From Thauera butanivorans NBRC 103042 (GTDB lineage Bacteria > Pseudomonadota > Gammaproteobacteria > Burkholderiales > Rhodocyclaceae): DNA of 64,000 nt. This document shows, piece after piece, positions 10,196 to 20,664 of this stretch. Each line of letters begins with the position of its first letter. Positions within the stretch are counted from its first letter, which is position 1. The notes under the pieces were generated by a model. The model was not told where the DNA came from. It did not search any database and worked only from the letters and a program-made list of their open reading frames with translations. The position numbers and the translations under genes were made by a program. The stretch covers positions 1 to 64,000 of the forward strand of contig NZ_BCUG01000024.1 of the NCBI RefSeq assembly GCF_001591165.1, given 5' to 3'.

Positions 10196-10278
10196 GTAGG
10201 ATGGGTAGAGCGCAAGCGAAACCCATCGGTTGCGACTTGTCGGGGATGATGGGTTTCGCTGCGCTCTACCCATCCTAC
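10196..10278. repeat. long intergenic palindrome of the GTAGG-TGGGT family
   Basis: Left arm 10196-10227 (GTAGGATGGGTAGAGCGCAA...) and right arm 10248-10278 are near-perfect inverted copies around a 20-base loop. A related, degenerate element starts at 10293 (GTAGGGTGGGTCGGGCC) and ends in CGAAACCCACC, and another partial relative lies at 13437-13490. Such dyads with CGAAACCCA are widespread intergenic repeats in beta- and gammaproteobacteria. Here they sit between the convergent copZ and cueR genes and may act as a bidirectional terminator. Confidence 0.75.
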
Positions 10279-10375
10279 TTGGCTGTAGAGCTGTAGGGTG
10301 GGTCGGGCCGTGCGGGTAGGGGCCGTAGGCGAAACCCACCGCGTCAAAGCGGCTCCATGGCCGATGGGTTTCGGC

Positions 10376-10813
10376 TCATGCGGCCCGGCCCTTCCCGCAA
10401 GCCGGGCTGGCTGCTTTTTCCACCTCGTCCTGCTCCAGATTCGCCAGAATCGGGCAGTCGGGCCGGTCGTCGCCCGCGCAGCAGGCCACCAGCGTCTGCA
10501 AGGTGTCGGCCATCTGCCGCAGTTCGTCGATGCGCCGCTGCAGGTCGGCGATGTGCTGTTGCGCGACCCGCTTGACGTCGGCGCTCTTGCGCGAGCGGTC
10601 GCGCCACAGCCCGAGCAGGTCGTGGATCTCCGCGACCGCAAAGCCCAGGTCGCGGGCGCGGCGGATGAAGCGCAGCATATGCACGCCGGACTCGGTGTAG
10701 GCGCGATAACCCGAGTCGGTGCGCGCCGCCGGCGGTATCAGCCCGACCGACTCGTAGTAGCGGATCATCTTGGCCGAGACGCCCGAGGCCCTGGCCGCTT
10801 CACCGATGTTCAT
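10376..10813 (-). CDS. cueR: copper-responsive MerR-family regulator
   Basis: 145 residues: an N-terminal winged HTH (MNIGEAARASGVSAKMIRYYE), a long coiled-coil dimer helix (about residues 75-110), and a C-terminal metal loop CCAGDDRPDCPIL whose Cys pair matches the Cu(I)/Ag(I)-binding loop of CueR. It starts 12 bases after the copA stop and is therefore the second gene of a copA-cueR operon, giving autoregulation through the copA promoter. Confidence 0.9.
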   Translation of the reverse strand: MNIGEAARASGVSAKMIRYYESVGLIPPAARTDSGYRAYTESGVHMLRFIRRARDLGFAVAEIHDLLGLWRDRSRKSADVKRVAQQHIADLQRRIDELRQMADTLQTLVACCAGDDRPDCPILANLEQDEVEKAASPACGKGRAA

Positions 10814-10825
10814 CGTCCTTCCTCC

Positions 10826-13324
<2,499 letters not shown>

Positions 13325-13360
13325 GATTCCTTTCCTCGCATTGATGCCTTGACAGCATAC

Positions 13361-13391
13361 AGGCTAGACCTTGCCATCATGGGAAGGTCAA
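13361..13391 (-). promoter_or_regulatory. CueR-activated copA promoter
   Basis: Read on the minus strand, TTGACC (13391-13386) and TAGCCT (13366-13361) are 19 bases apart. Between them is a near-perfect dyad, plus-strand ACCTTGCC...GGGAAGGT at 13368-13388, the hallmark of CueR operators. The ATG of copA is 36 bases downstream. This is one of the clearest regulatory sites in the window. Confidence 0.85.
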
Positions 13392-13537
13392 ACCGCAATG
13401 ATGCCTGTTCTGAAAATGGCAGCCATCAGCCGGGCAGAGTGGATCGGGTCGCGCAGGTGGAGCGAAGCGAAACCCGATGCTCCCGTGAATGGCACGATCG
13501 GCGGGGGCTCCAGCCTGCCAGAAGTGAGCGCTTCGGC

Positions 13538-15319
13538 TCAGCCAGCAGCACCGTGGAAAGGCCAGAACACCGGGATGAAGATCACCCCCAGCACCCAGAA
13601 GATCAGGTTCAGCGGCAGGCCGACCTTGACGAAGTCGCTGAAGCGGTAGCCCCCGGCGCCATAGACCATGGTGTTGGTCTGGTAGCCCACCGGCGTGGCG
13701 AAGCTGGTCGATGCCGCGAAGGTCACCGCGATCAGGAAGGGCGTGGCGTCGACGTCCATCATCCGCGCGGTGGACATGCCGATCGGCGTGAGCAGCACCG
13801 CCGCCGCGGCATTGCTCATGAATTCGGTCAACAGCAGCGCCATCAGGTACAGCACCGCCAGCACCATCAGCGGCCCCGAGTCGCGCACCAGGCCGATGGT
13901 GTTTTCCACCAGGAAGGCGGCGGCGCCGGTTTCGCTCATCGCCACGCCCAGCGGCAGCAGGCCGGCCATCAGGATGATGATGCGCCAGTCGACGGCGTCG
14001 TAGACATCATCCGCATCCAGGCAGCCGGCCAAGGTCATCGCCACCGCGCCCATCAGCGAGGTGACCGCGATCGGCGCCCAGCCCAGTGCCGACACGCCGA
14101 TCACCAGCGCCATCACCGCCAGCGCGAAAGGTGCGCGCCAGCCGCCCGGCTGCTGCGCCTCACGCTCGGACAGCACGATGACGTTCTTGTCCTTGCGCAG
14201 CGCCGGCATTTCCGCCTCGGGCGTCAGCATCAGCAGGATGTCGCCCACGCGCAGGCGCACCTCACTCAGCTTGTCGCGCAAGACCTGGCCGCGGCGATGG
14301 ATGCCCAGCACCGTCGCGTCGTGCTGCCAGCGGGGTGCCAGCGTCGCCAGGGTGCTGCCGATCGCGCGCGAGCGGGGCGCGACCATCACTTCGGTCAGCA
14401 CCTGGGCCACTGCCGCGAAATCCTGCCGGCCGAGCTTGAACTGCGAATTCACTTCGAGGCCCGCCTTCTTGCGCAACTCGTCCAATTGCGACCAGTCGCC
14501 GCGCGCCAGCAGCACGTCGCCTTCCTGCAGCGTCTGCGCCCGGGGCGACCAGACCTTTTCGTCGCCGCGCAGCAGTTCCAGCACGAAAACGCCGAACCCC
14601 TCGCCCAGCTTGGCTTCGCCGACCGAGATGCCGATCAGCGACGAGTCGGGCATCACCCGCAGTTCGGTGATGTATTTGCCCAACTGATAGTGCTCGACCA
14701 GCTCCGCGCCCCGCGTATCCGGCAGCAGCCAGCGCCCGAGCGTCAGCAGGTAGAAGCAGCCCGCTGCCATGCAGATCAGGCCGAGCGAACTGAACTCGAA
14801 CATGCCGAAGCCGGGATGGCCCATGTCCCTCGCCATGGCGTTGACCAGCAGGTTGGTGGAGGTGCCCACCAGGGTGCAGACTCCCGCCATCTGCGACACA
14901 TAGGACAAGGGGATCAGCGCCTTCGAGGCCGACATGCCGACGCTGGCCGTCGCCGCCATCACGATCGGCATGAACACCGCGACCACCGCGGTGTTGTTGA
15001 CGAAGGGGGCGATCACCGCCAGCACCGCGAACAGGATGATCAGGAATTGCAGCGGGGACCCGGCACGCCCGAGCAGGCTGCCGATGCCGGACAGCGCGCC
15101 GCTGTTCTGCAGCCCGGCGGCCAGCACGAACATCGCGGCTACCGTCACCGTGGCCGGATTGCTGAAGCCGCCGAGCGCCTGGCCCGGGGCGACCAGGCCG
15201 GTCAGCGCCAGGCTACCGAGCACCAGCAGGGCGACCGTGTCCATGCGCAGCTTTTCCGTCGCGAACAGCACAATGGCGGTCAGCGCGATGAAGAGGACCG
15301 TCACGATTTCGATCGTCAT
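13538..15319 (-). CDS. SLC13/DASS family permease with two TrkA-C domains
   Basis: A 593-residue membrane protein. Two hydrophobic blocks (about residues 1-190 and 390-593) carry the family segments NNTAVVAVFMPIV and VLLTPIGMST, and flank a soluble central region with two RCK_C/TrkA-C-like domains (ITELRVMPDSSLIGISV...; KLSEVRLRVGDILLML). Such proteins are annotated as anion (sulfate/dicarboxylate) symporters; the central domains probably bind a regulatory ligand. The start at 15319 has GGGAGT upstream. The transported ion cannot be deduced. Confidence 0.8.
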   Translation of the reverse strand: MTIEIVTVLFIALTAIVLFATEKLRMDTVALLVLGSLALTGLVAPGQALGGFSNPATVTVAAMFVLAAGLQNSGALSGIGSLLGRAGSPLQFLIILFAVLAVIAPFVNNTAVVAVFMPIVMAATASVGMSASKALIPLSYVSQMAGVCTLVGTSTNLLVNAMARDMGHPGFGMFEFSSLGLICMAAGCFYLLTLGRWLLPDTRGAELVEHYQLGKYITELRVMPDSSLIGISVGEAKLGEGFGVFVLELLRGDEKVWSPRAQTLQEGDVLLARGDWSQLDELRKKAGLEVNSQFKLGRQDFAAVAQVLTEVMVAPRSRAIGSTLATLAPRWQHDATVLGIHRRGQVLRDKLSEVRLRVGDILLMLTPEAEMPALRKDKNVIVLSEREAQQPGGWRAPFALAVMALVIGVSALGWAPIAVTSLMGAVAMTLAGCLDADDVYDAVDWRIIILMAGLLPLGVAMSETGAAAFLVENTIGLVRDSGPLMVLAVLYLMALLLTEFMSNAAAAVLLTPIGMSTARMMDVDATPFLIAVTFAASTSFATPVGYQTNTMVYGAGGYRFSDFVKVGLPLNLIFWVLGVIFIPVFWPFHGAAG

Positions 15320-15466
15320 GCCGGGTACTCCCTGGGCAGGGTGGCGGCCGGGTTAATCCAGGCTGTGGGCAAAAGATTAGCGGATCGTTGTGGCGGATGG
15401 AGCCAGGCGATGCAAGCGATAACAGGAGAAGCCTGGGCAGCAACCCCCGGATCTGGATTTTTTCCG

Positions 15467-15652
15467 ATGAAATACCTGCTCGACACCCATGCCGTCATTG
15501 CCATTATGAAAAGCCATGACGGCATGTTGGCCCGTTTGCAGCAGCATCTGCCAGGCGACTTCGCCATGCCTTCCATCGTTGCCCATGAGCTTTGCTACGA
15601 CGCCAGGCTCAGGGGCGCCCGGCAGCGGCCCGGCCTGGAGTGTCTGCTTTAC
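15467..15652 (+). pseudogene. truncated PIN-domain (VapC-like) toxin
   Basis: The reading frame from ATG 15467 gives MKYLLDTHAVIAIMKSHDGM, with the first catalytic Asp (LLDTH) of PIN nucleases, then AMPSIVAHELCYDARLRG, which contains the conserved Glu. After about 50 residues the similarity ends; the distal half with the remaining acidic residues is missing, and the next gene starts at 15711. No antitoxin gene is visible upstream. It is best read as a remnant broken by rearrangement. Confidence 0.6.
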
Positions 15653-15710
15653 AATTCCACGCCTTTTCTTTACATTTATCGGTGCCGTACTTTACAAATG
15701 AAGGGGTGCC

Positions 15711-16712
15711 ATGGACATCGTCGATACTCTCATCCTGCGCATCATCGACAGCGGCGAGCCGCACGTTGCGAGTACGGCGGCGGCGGAGTTGGGCGTATCG
15801 CGGCAGACCATTGCCACCCGCCTCAAGCGCCTGGCCGGTGATGGCATCATCCAGGCCAAGGGAACCGGGCGCGGCCGACGCTATGCCTTGCTGCCGATTC
15901 TGTCCGTGCGCAAGACGCATGGCCTGGAAGGGCTGGACGAGCATCGGCTCTGGGTGGCGGACGTGGCGCCGCTCGTTGCCGATCTGCCGCCCAATGTCGT
16001 CGATATCTGGCGCTATGGCATCACCGAGATGGTCAATAACGCAATCGACCATTCCGAAGGCGGGCAAGTGACCGTCGCCATCGAACGTGATGCGCTGCGT
16101 ACCACGATGCACGTTGCTGACGACGGCGAAGGCATTTTCCATCGTATCCAGCGTCTGCTGGGCCTGTACGATCCGCGTGAATCCATCCTGGAACTGGCGA
16201 AAGGCAAACTGACGACCGATCCTGCACGCCATAGCGGTGAAGGCGTGTTCTTTTCGTCGCGGATGTTCGATCGCTTTTCCATCGTGTCGCGCAATCTGGT
16301 CTTTTCGCACGAAGCGGCAAGTGCCGACTGGTTGATCGGCGGCGACAGCGAGGTGGCCGGCACGCAGGTAAAGATGGTGCTGGCCAATGACAGCCCGCAC
16401 ACGGTGAAGGCCGTGTTCGATGAATTTGCGATGCCCGAGGAATTCACCTTTGCCAAAACCGTCGTTCCCGTCCGGTTGGCGCAGCACGAAGGCGAAAAGC
16501 TGGTGTCACGCTCCCAGGCCAAGCGGCTGACGCAGCGCTTCGAGCGTTTCCAGACGGTGGTGCTCGACTTTACGGGCGTTGAAGAAATCGGCCAGGCATT
16601 CGCGGATGAAGTGTTCCGTGTTTTCCAGGCCTCGCATCCGACGCTCGAAATGACACCGGTCAACATGAGCGAGGATGTTCGCAGGATGGTGGCGCGGGTG
16701 CGGGCGGGGTAG
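15711..16712 (+). CDS. HTH, GHKL-ATPase and STAS-like (DUF4325) protein
   Basis: 333 residues in three parts. Residues 1-65 form a winged HTH (STAAAELGVSRQTIATRLKRL). Residues 95-200 form a Bergerat-type ATPase fold with N box EMVNNAIDHSEGG, G1 box DDGEGIF and G2 box HSGEGVFFSS. Residues 255-330 match the STAS-like DUF4325 domain (VVLDFTGVEEIGQAFADEVFRVF). The family is known from sequence databases but its function is unsettled; the domains resemble an anti-sigma-factor-like kinase and an STAS partner fused to a DNA-binding head. It sits between gene remnants and probably arrived by transfer. Confidence 0.75.
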   Translation: MDIVDTLILRIIDSGEPHVASTAAAELGVSRQTIATRLKRLAGDGIIQAKGTGRGRRYALLPILSVRKTHGLEGLDEHRLWVADVAPLVADLPPNVVDIWRYGITEMVNNAIDHSEGGQVTVAIERDALRTTMHVADDGEGIFHRIQRLLGLYDPRESILELAKGKLTTDPARHSGEGVFFSSRMFDRFSIVSRNLVFSHEAASADWLIGGDSEVAGTQVKMVLANDSPHTVKAVFDEFAMPEEFTFAKTVVPVRLAQHEGEKLVSRSQAKRLTQRFERFQTVVLDFTGVEEIGQAFADEVFRVFQASHPTLEMTPVNMSEDVRRMVARVRAG

Positions 16713-16713
16713 C

Positions 16714-16893
16714 GTGGCGAGGAGGCAGCGCGTTGGCGGCATTGAGCCAGATGCTGCTGCCGTCGGTCAGGACGATTTCGCGGACTTCGGTGGTGCCGCT
16801 GCGGTAGCCGGCCACCCAGGCCTGGGCAATGCCGGGCAGGGTGGTGCGCCAGCCGAGCCGACCCAGGCGCTCATGCGCGATCTGCAGCAGTGA
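16714..16893 (-). pseudogene. possible FecR-like fragment
   Basis: On the minus strand the reading ...VAGYRSGTTEVREIVLTDGSSIWLNAANALPP resembles the conserved segment of FecR-type anti-sigma regulators (TGExRxxxLxDGSxxxLN). Upstream residues and the rest of the family are missing, and there is no convincing start. The stretch is squeezed between the ends of two convergent genes, as expected for a relic. The call rests on about 30 residues only. Confidence 0.3.
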
Positions 16894-16907
16894 TGCAGCG
16901 CCCGAAC

Positions 16908-17819
16908 CTACAGGTGGAAATCGCCCGCGGCTTCTGGCTGATAAAGCACTTTCCTGATCCGGATATGGCAGGTTCGATCCGGAATCCGCCAGTCGAAGGC
17001 ATCGCCCTCCTTGTAGCCCAGGATCGCGGTGCCGATGCCGGAGCAAACCGACAATTTCTCGGCGCTGTCGTCCGCATCCTCCGGGTAAACCAGCGCGACT
17101 TCCACCTTCTCGTCGTCCACCTCCAGCAAGGCCCTGGAGTTCATCGTGATGACATCTTCCGCCACTTGCCGCGGATCGACGACGATGGCGCGCTCGATCT
17201 CGTGCTCCAGCTCGAAAATGTCCGATTCCATACTGAGCTCGACCAGACTCTTGAGCCGGGCCCTGTCGACTTCGGTGATGTAGATGTCGCTGGCGAGAGC
17301 CGCAGGGCTTTCACGCAAGAGCCGGAGATAGCGCGCCGAATTCATGGCGAAAGACTTCATCGTGGGCGTCTCGCTTTCCAGCAGGAAGCCATTGCGCAGG
17401 AAAGCTTTCAGCGACCGCGCGTTGTCCGGGTGGATTTTGGCGATGAGCTTCTCCGCCCGCATGTCGAAGAAGGCGAGCTTCATGCCTTCGCGGATCACGC
17501 TGGTGCCGAGCTTGCGGCCCCAGTCGTCGCGGTTGCCAATGACCAGGACCATTTCGCAGTCCGGGCCCTTCTTGACGAGACGGACGAAGCCCACTGGCAC
17601 GTCATGCCGGTCATAGGCCATGAAGAACCGGCCGCCCTGGTTGAACAGATGGGTCAGGATCGGCAACTGGACCCGGCCGATGACCTGCTCGATGAACCGG
17701 GAGACATGGCGCGAATCGCTCAGGTAGCGGGTAACGCCCTCGTCCTCCAGCCAGTCCATCAGCGTCAGCGCGTTTGCCCGAGTGATCTCGGGACAAAGAA
17801 AAATAAAAGGCTCGTTCAT
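16908..17819 (-). CDS. GNAT acetyltransferase fused to Rnk/GreA-like domain
   Basis: A 303-residue two-domain protein. Residues 1-160 look like a GNAT N-acetyltransferase, with an acetyl-CoA loop region GNRDDWGRKLGTSVIREGMKLAF and HPDNARSLKAFLRNGF. Residues 165-303 resemble the nucleoside diphosphate kinase regulator Rnk, a GreA-C-like RNA-polymerase-binding domain (EVALVYPEDADDSAEKLSVCSGIGTAILGYKEGDAFDW). The fusion is annotated in some Rhodocyclales-type genomes. The start at 17819 has GGGGGTGAAG upstream; a start four codons earlier is possible. The base composition is lower in GC than the cyd/cop region. The gene begins about 155 bases from the putative attR, just outside the ICE. Confidence 0.8.
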   Translation of the reverse strand: MNEPFIFLCPEITRANALTLMDWLEDEGVTRYLSDSRHVSRFIEQVIGRVQLPILTHLFNQGGRFFMAYDRHDVPVGFVRLVKKGPDCEMVLVIGNRDDWGRKLGTSVIREGMKLAFFDMRAEKLIAKIHPDNARSLKAFLRNGFLLESETPTMKSFAMNSARYLRLLRESPAALASDIYITEVDRARLKSLVELSMESDIFELEHEIERAIVVDPRQVAEDVITMNSRALLEVDDEKVEVALVYPEDADDSAEKLSVCSGIGTAILGYKEGDAFDWRIPDRTCHIRIRKVLYQPEAAGDFHL

Positions 17820-17974
17820 CTTCACCCCCATTGGGTTTCAAGAATGAAAGCCTTCCATGGCCTCGGCCATGACGGTTCTTTCGACAGCGCACTCGTCAAG
17901 AATTGACGTCGATCTTGGTCCGGAATGGAGAGGAATTACCCAAGAAATTGATCGCCCAGTGGCCGTCCCTGGCG

Positions 17975-17992
17975 TGGAGCGGGTGAAGGGAA
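17975..17992 (-). other. putative attR: 3' end of a tRNA-Gly gene
   Basis: The minus strand reads TTCCCTTCACCCGCTCCA, which corresponds to the T-arm and acceptor 3' end of a bacterial tRNA-Gly with a GCGGGTG acceptor stem. The rest of a tRNA is not present, so this is a duplicated end rather than a gene. ICEclc-type elements integrate into the 3' 18 bp of tRNA-Gly and leave such a copy at the distal end. Orientation fits: the ICE would extend to the right with its integrase and intact tRNA-Gly beyond the window. The call is from pattern recall, without alignment. Confidence 0.65.
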
Positions 17993-18029
17993 CATCACGC
18001 CGCACTCAAATCGTTGATTGATAACGGAT

Positions 18030-18054
18030 TTATTCCGTTGGCGCTACGGAATAA
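18030..18054. repeat. 9-bp inverted repeat beside attR
   Basis: TTATTCCGT (18030-18038) and ACGGAATAA (18046-18054) form a perfect inverted repeat around a 7-base spacer, 38 bases inside the putative attR. The surrounding 384-base non-coding stretch (17820-18203) otherwise shows only the att core. It could be an accessory recombination-protein site or an operator. Confidence 0.5.
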
Positions 18055-18203
18055 GGCCAGATTATGTACCTGTAGCGAGCCCCCGGCAACTCGGCGTGAC
18101 CGTTGCTGCCGCATTGGCTCACCCAGAGCCGTCAGACACTGCCCAGTGCCAGATGCACAACAGCCCCCAGCCTATCTATAGGCTCATCCAGCCACCTCAC
18201 GTC

Positions 18204-19058
18204 TCACGCGGGGGCAACGCCGTCCGGCAGGAAGCCACCATGTTCATCGTCATGCAGGCTGAGGTACTCAAGTCGCCATTGATCCACACGCCGAAGGTCG
18301 GCGAGGGTCATGTGTGTATCTGGGACTGGCTCGCAGGCGTCGAGGGCGATTTCCGTTGCCGCATCGGGAGGGCCGTACGCTTCGATGAAAAGCGCTCGCA
18401 ATTGTTGCACTACGCTCTCGGCGGACTCACGCGCACCTGGCCCACCTTCGATGGCGTCATAGGCCACCGATATGGACAACGCATAGGGCTCACCATCAGA
18501 AGCCTCGATGCCCCGCTGCTCGCCCAGATCGAAGAACAATCCCACCAGATGTCTGGCTTCCGGAGCGAGGATGCGGGCGATCCGGCTCTTGACGTCCCTC
18601 TTGCCGACACGCTTCGCAAGCCGGTTCTCGAAGGCGTTGGGGAACGCGGGCCGGCCATAGCGTGCCGCCAGCCATTGCTTCAGGGTGCGCTTCGATTCAT
18701 CCGAAAGCGACGCTTCAAGAAACCGGGACGCGCCCCGGCCAAACTCGACTCTCGGGATGGACCTTTTCTCCGCATGCCGCAACTCCAGCACCATCGATCC
18801 TCCATCCGCCTTGTCATACGCAAGATGCAGCCGCCGGGGGTTCTTGGCATGGGACAGTTGCGGATCCTCACGGGCATCGCCGATCAAGTCCGCCACGATG
18901 ACCTCAATACAGGGTTCGTGCGGGTGAGGAATGTCACAGTCGTGGGAGATCACGACAGCGAAGCGGCCATCCTCCAGTGACTCGACCAATCCCAGTTGCA
19001 GCGATCCATCGCTGGTCAGCAAATCTCCCTGCCGCCATGACGTCTCCCGGTCCAGCAT
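18204..19058 (-). CDS. hypothetical protein with SHDCDI motif, third gene of triad
   Basis: 284 residues, not recognised as a named family. The N terminus reads MLDRETSWRQGDLLTSDGS and continues with FAVVISHDCDIPHPHEPCIEVI; similar 'QGD...SHDCDI' beginnings occur in uncharacterised proteins of mobile regions, and the His-Asp-Cys-Asp cluster could bind metal or be catalytic. The middle is rich in basic residues (KRVGKRDVKSRIARIL), which might contact nucleic acid. No membrane helix is apparent. It starts 15 bases after the HTH gene, so it is co-transcribed with that gene and the TIGR04255 gene. Confidence 0.6.
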   Translation of the reverse strand: MLDRETSWRQGDLLTSDGSLQLGLVESLEDGRFAVVISHDCDIPHPHEPCIEVIVADLIGDAREDPQLSHAKNPRRLHLAYDKADGGSMVLELRHAEKRSIPRVEFGRGASRFLEASLSDESKRTLKQWLAARYGRPAFPNAFENRLAKRVGKRDVKSRIARILAPEARHLVGLFFDLGEQRGIEASDGEPYALSISVAYDAIEGGPGARESAESVVQQLRALFIEAYGPPDAATEIALDACEPVPDTHMTLADLRRVDQWRLEYLSLHDDEHGGFLPDGVAPA

Positions 19059-19073
19059 CGCGCGATCCCCGAA

Positions 19074-19718
19074 TCACTGCTCGGGATAGCCAGGAATGGA
19101 AGCAGCGGAACGCCAATCATCCGTTGGCGCGGCCTTGCTCTTGGCCAGTCCCGACCTTTCGTATGCCGCATCCATGGCCTGAGCCTCTGAAATCAGGGTT
19201 TGGACATGCTCCATGACAGTCTGGTTTGCAGCGATGAGATCCAGGAGAGACCTGCCGTCAAACGCCTTCATCTTCAGCATCATTGGCGCCCGTTTGACGC
19301 CTGCTTCGCGAAAGGCGTCGGCCACTTGGCTGAGTGCCTGTATCCGAGCGAAGTTGTCCGCTTCTGGCGTCGACTCCCCCCCCAGCCATTTGTAGATCGC
19401 TTGCCGGGAAACACCAAAGGTCCCGGCGAGATCAGCGATTGCTGGATTGAGCACCTCACGGATGTTGGCCAGATGCTCCGAAGCGCTTCGCAGATCGGGA
19501 CGAACTGCCTCCTCGCCATCCACCTCGATTTCGACGTGAATGGGAGTCCGCGCCTCCACCAGCCTGCGCCATTCCCCCGCCCGGGTCACATCGAACACGC
19601 TGCCAGTACCGCCAACCAACTGCGTGATCCCCATCAGGGCGAAGGCAGCCGTGGCCGCGACTCGAACGGGTACGATCGACGGCGAAGTCCTGATTGTCGG
19701 GAATGTCTCGGTGTACAT
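19074..19718 (-). CDS. HTH protein, second gene of TIGR04255 operon
   Basis: 214 residues with a helix-turn-helix in the middle (NPAIADLAGTFGVSRQAIYKWLGGESTPEADNFARI, about residues 92-126). An alanine-rich hydrophobic stretch near the N terminus (VPVRVAATAAFALMGITQLVGG, about residues 16-37) might be a membrane helix or a buried strand pair. The start at 19718 is preceded by GGAG and falls 16 bases after the stop of the TIGR04255 gene. It may be a regulator of the operon or an antitoxin-like partner; its function is unknown. Confidence 0.65.
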   Translation of the reverse strand: MYTETFPTIRTSPSIVPVRVAATAAFALMGITQLVGGTGSVFDVTRAGEWRRLVEARTPIHVEIEVDGEEAVRPDLRSASEHLANIREVLNPAIADLAGTFGVSRQAIYKWLGGESTPEADNFARIQALSQVADAFREAGVKRAPMMLKMKAFDGRSLLDLIAANQTVMEHVQTLISEAQAMDAAYERSGLAKSKAAPTDDWRSAASIPGYPEQ

Positions 19719-19734
19719 GTGGGGGTCTCCAGCG

Positions 19735-20547
19735 TTACGCCCATGCCCGGCGCGCGTGATCCGTGGTGGTCGCCTTGAACACGGACTTGATTGGGACATG
19801 CAGCGAGCGCAGTTGTTCTTCGAGCTTGCCGAGATCGATAGGCATGCGACCTTCGCAGAAATGGTCGGTATCGAGCACACCATGCTCACGTGGCGTGGAC
19901 ATGGCGAAACGCGGATTCAGTGCCAGCCCGTTCGGCAGCATATCGGGAGGGAAACCAAGCTGCGCCGTTGCTCTGTATACCCTTGCAACCAAGGTTCCGA
20001 CGGGAACGAGTGGACCAACATCGGTTGAAAACACGGACTCACTCATTGCGTGTCGGCGAACCGCGTCGAATCCCACCCCATGGACGCCACCGACAAGGTA
20101 CTGTTCAACGGACTCTCCGTCTGATGGCACCACCGCATCCAGGTAGCGCAACCCAAGCCGCCCCACGTGGTCAAGGCTGACCGCATCATGCACGGCATCC
20201 AACCCACGCAGTAATTCCGGAATGAATGTCTTGTGGGTGTCGTAATGCGTCGTATGAAACGTGATTGTCGAAGGGGACAGGATGAAGCCCGCAGATCGAT
20301 CACTCCTGGTCAGGAGCCAGGATACCGTTTGCTGGATCTTTGGTTCGGCTTGTTGTGCTTGGCCTGGCCCGGACACGACCAAGTGAGTGACCTGCTGCGG
20401 CTCGAACAAGGGATACCCTTCACGACGCAGTCGATCTTGTATTTGGTCGACATACTTGACCATGGCCGCCACCGGATTGAAATGCGCCTGTGCCAGCGCG
20501 TAGTACACCGGCGCATTGGACATTCGTTCGCTCACAGGCCGCTCCAT
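19735..20547 (-). CDS. TIGR04255 family protein, first gene of triad
   Basis: About 270 residues matching the pattern of the sporadically distributed TIGR04255 family: N-terminal APVYYALAQAHFNPVAAMVKYVDQIQDRLRREGYP, central FILSPSTITFHTTHYDTHKTFIPELLRGLDAV, then GRLGLRYLDAVVP. The molecular role of this family is not established. Start chosen at 20547 (MERPVSERMSNAP) because GAGAAG precedes it; ATG 20523 is an alternative. It leads a three-gene minus-strand operon with 15-16-base gaps, located just inside the ICE end. Confidence 0.7.
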   Translation of the reverse strand: MERPVSERMSNAPVYYALAQAHFNPVAAMVKYVDQIQDRLRREGYPLFEPQQVTHLVVSGPGQAQQAEPKIQQTVSWLLTRSDRSAGFILSPSTITFHTTHYDTHKTFIPELLRGLDAVHDAVSLDHVGRLGLRYLDAVVPSDGESVEQYLVGGVHGVGFDAVRRHAMSESVFSTDVGPLVPVGTLVARVYRATAQLGFPPDMLPNGLALNPRFAMSTPREHGVLDTDHFCEGRMPIDLGKLEEQLRSLHVPIKSVFKATTTDHARRAWA

Positions 20548-20664
20548 CTTCTCGGTTGACACTTCAGTTGCCAGTTTACACCATGGTTGACACCCATGCC
20601 AGGGAGCATTGCCCAATGCGGCTGGATCAGGGGGGCGCAGGCTCAGGCTAAGGATACGGCGCCG

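Noticed and set aside
17975-17992. A complete tRNA-Gly gene
   Set aside because: Only the 3' 18 bases match; no anticodon arm or D-arm precedes them on the minus strand.
18030-18054. Insertion sequence terminus
   Set aside because: No transposase gene, no partner inverted repeat and no target duplication were found nearby.
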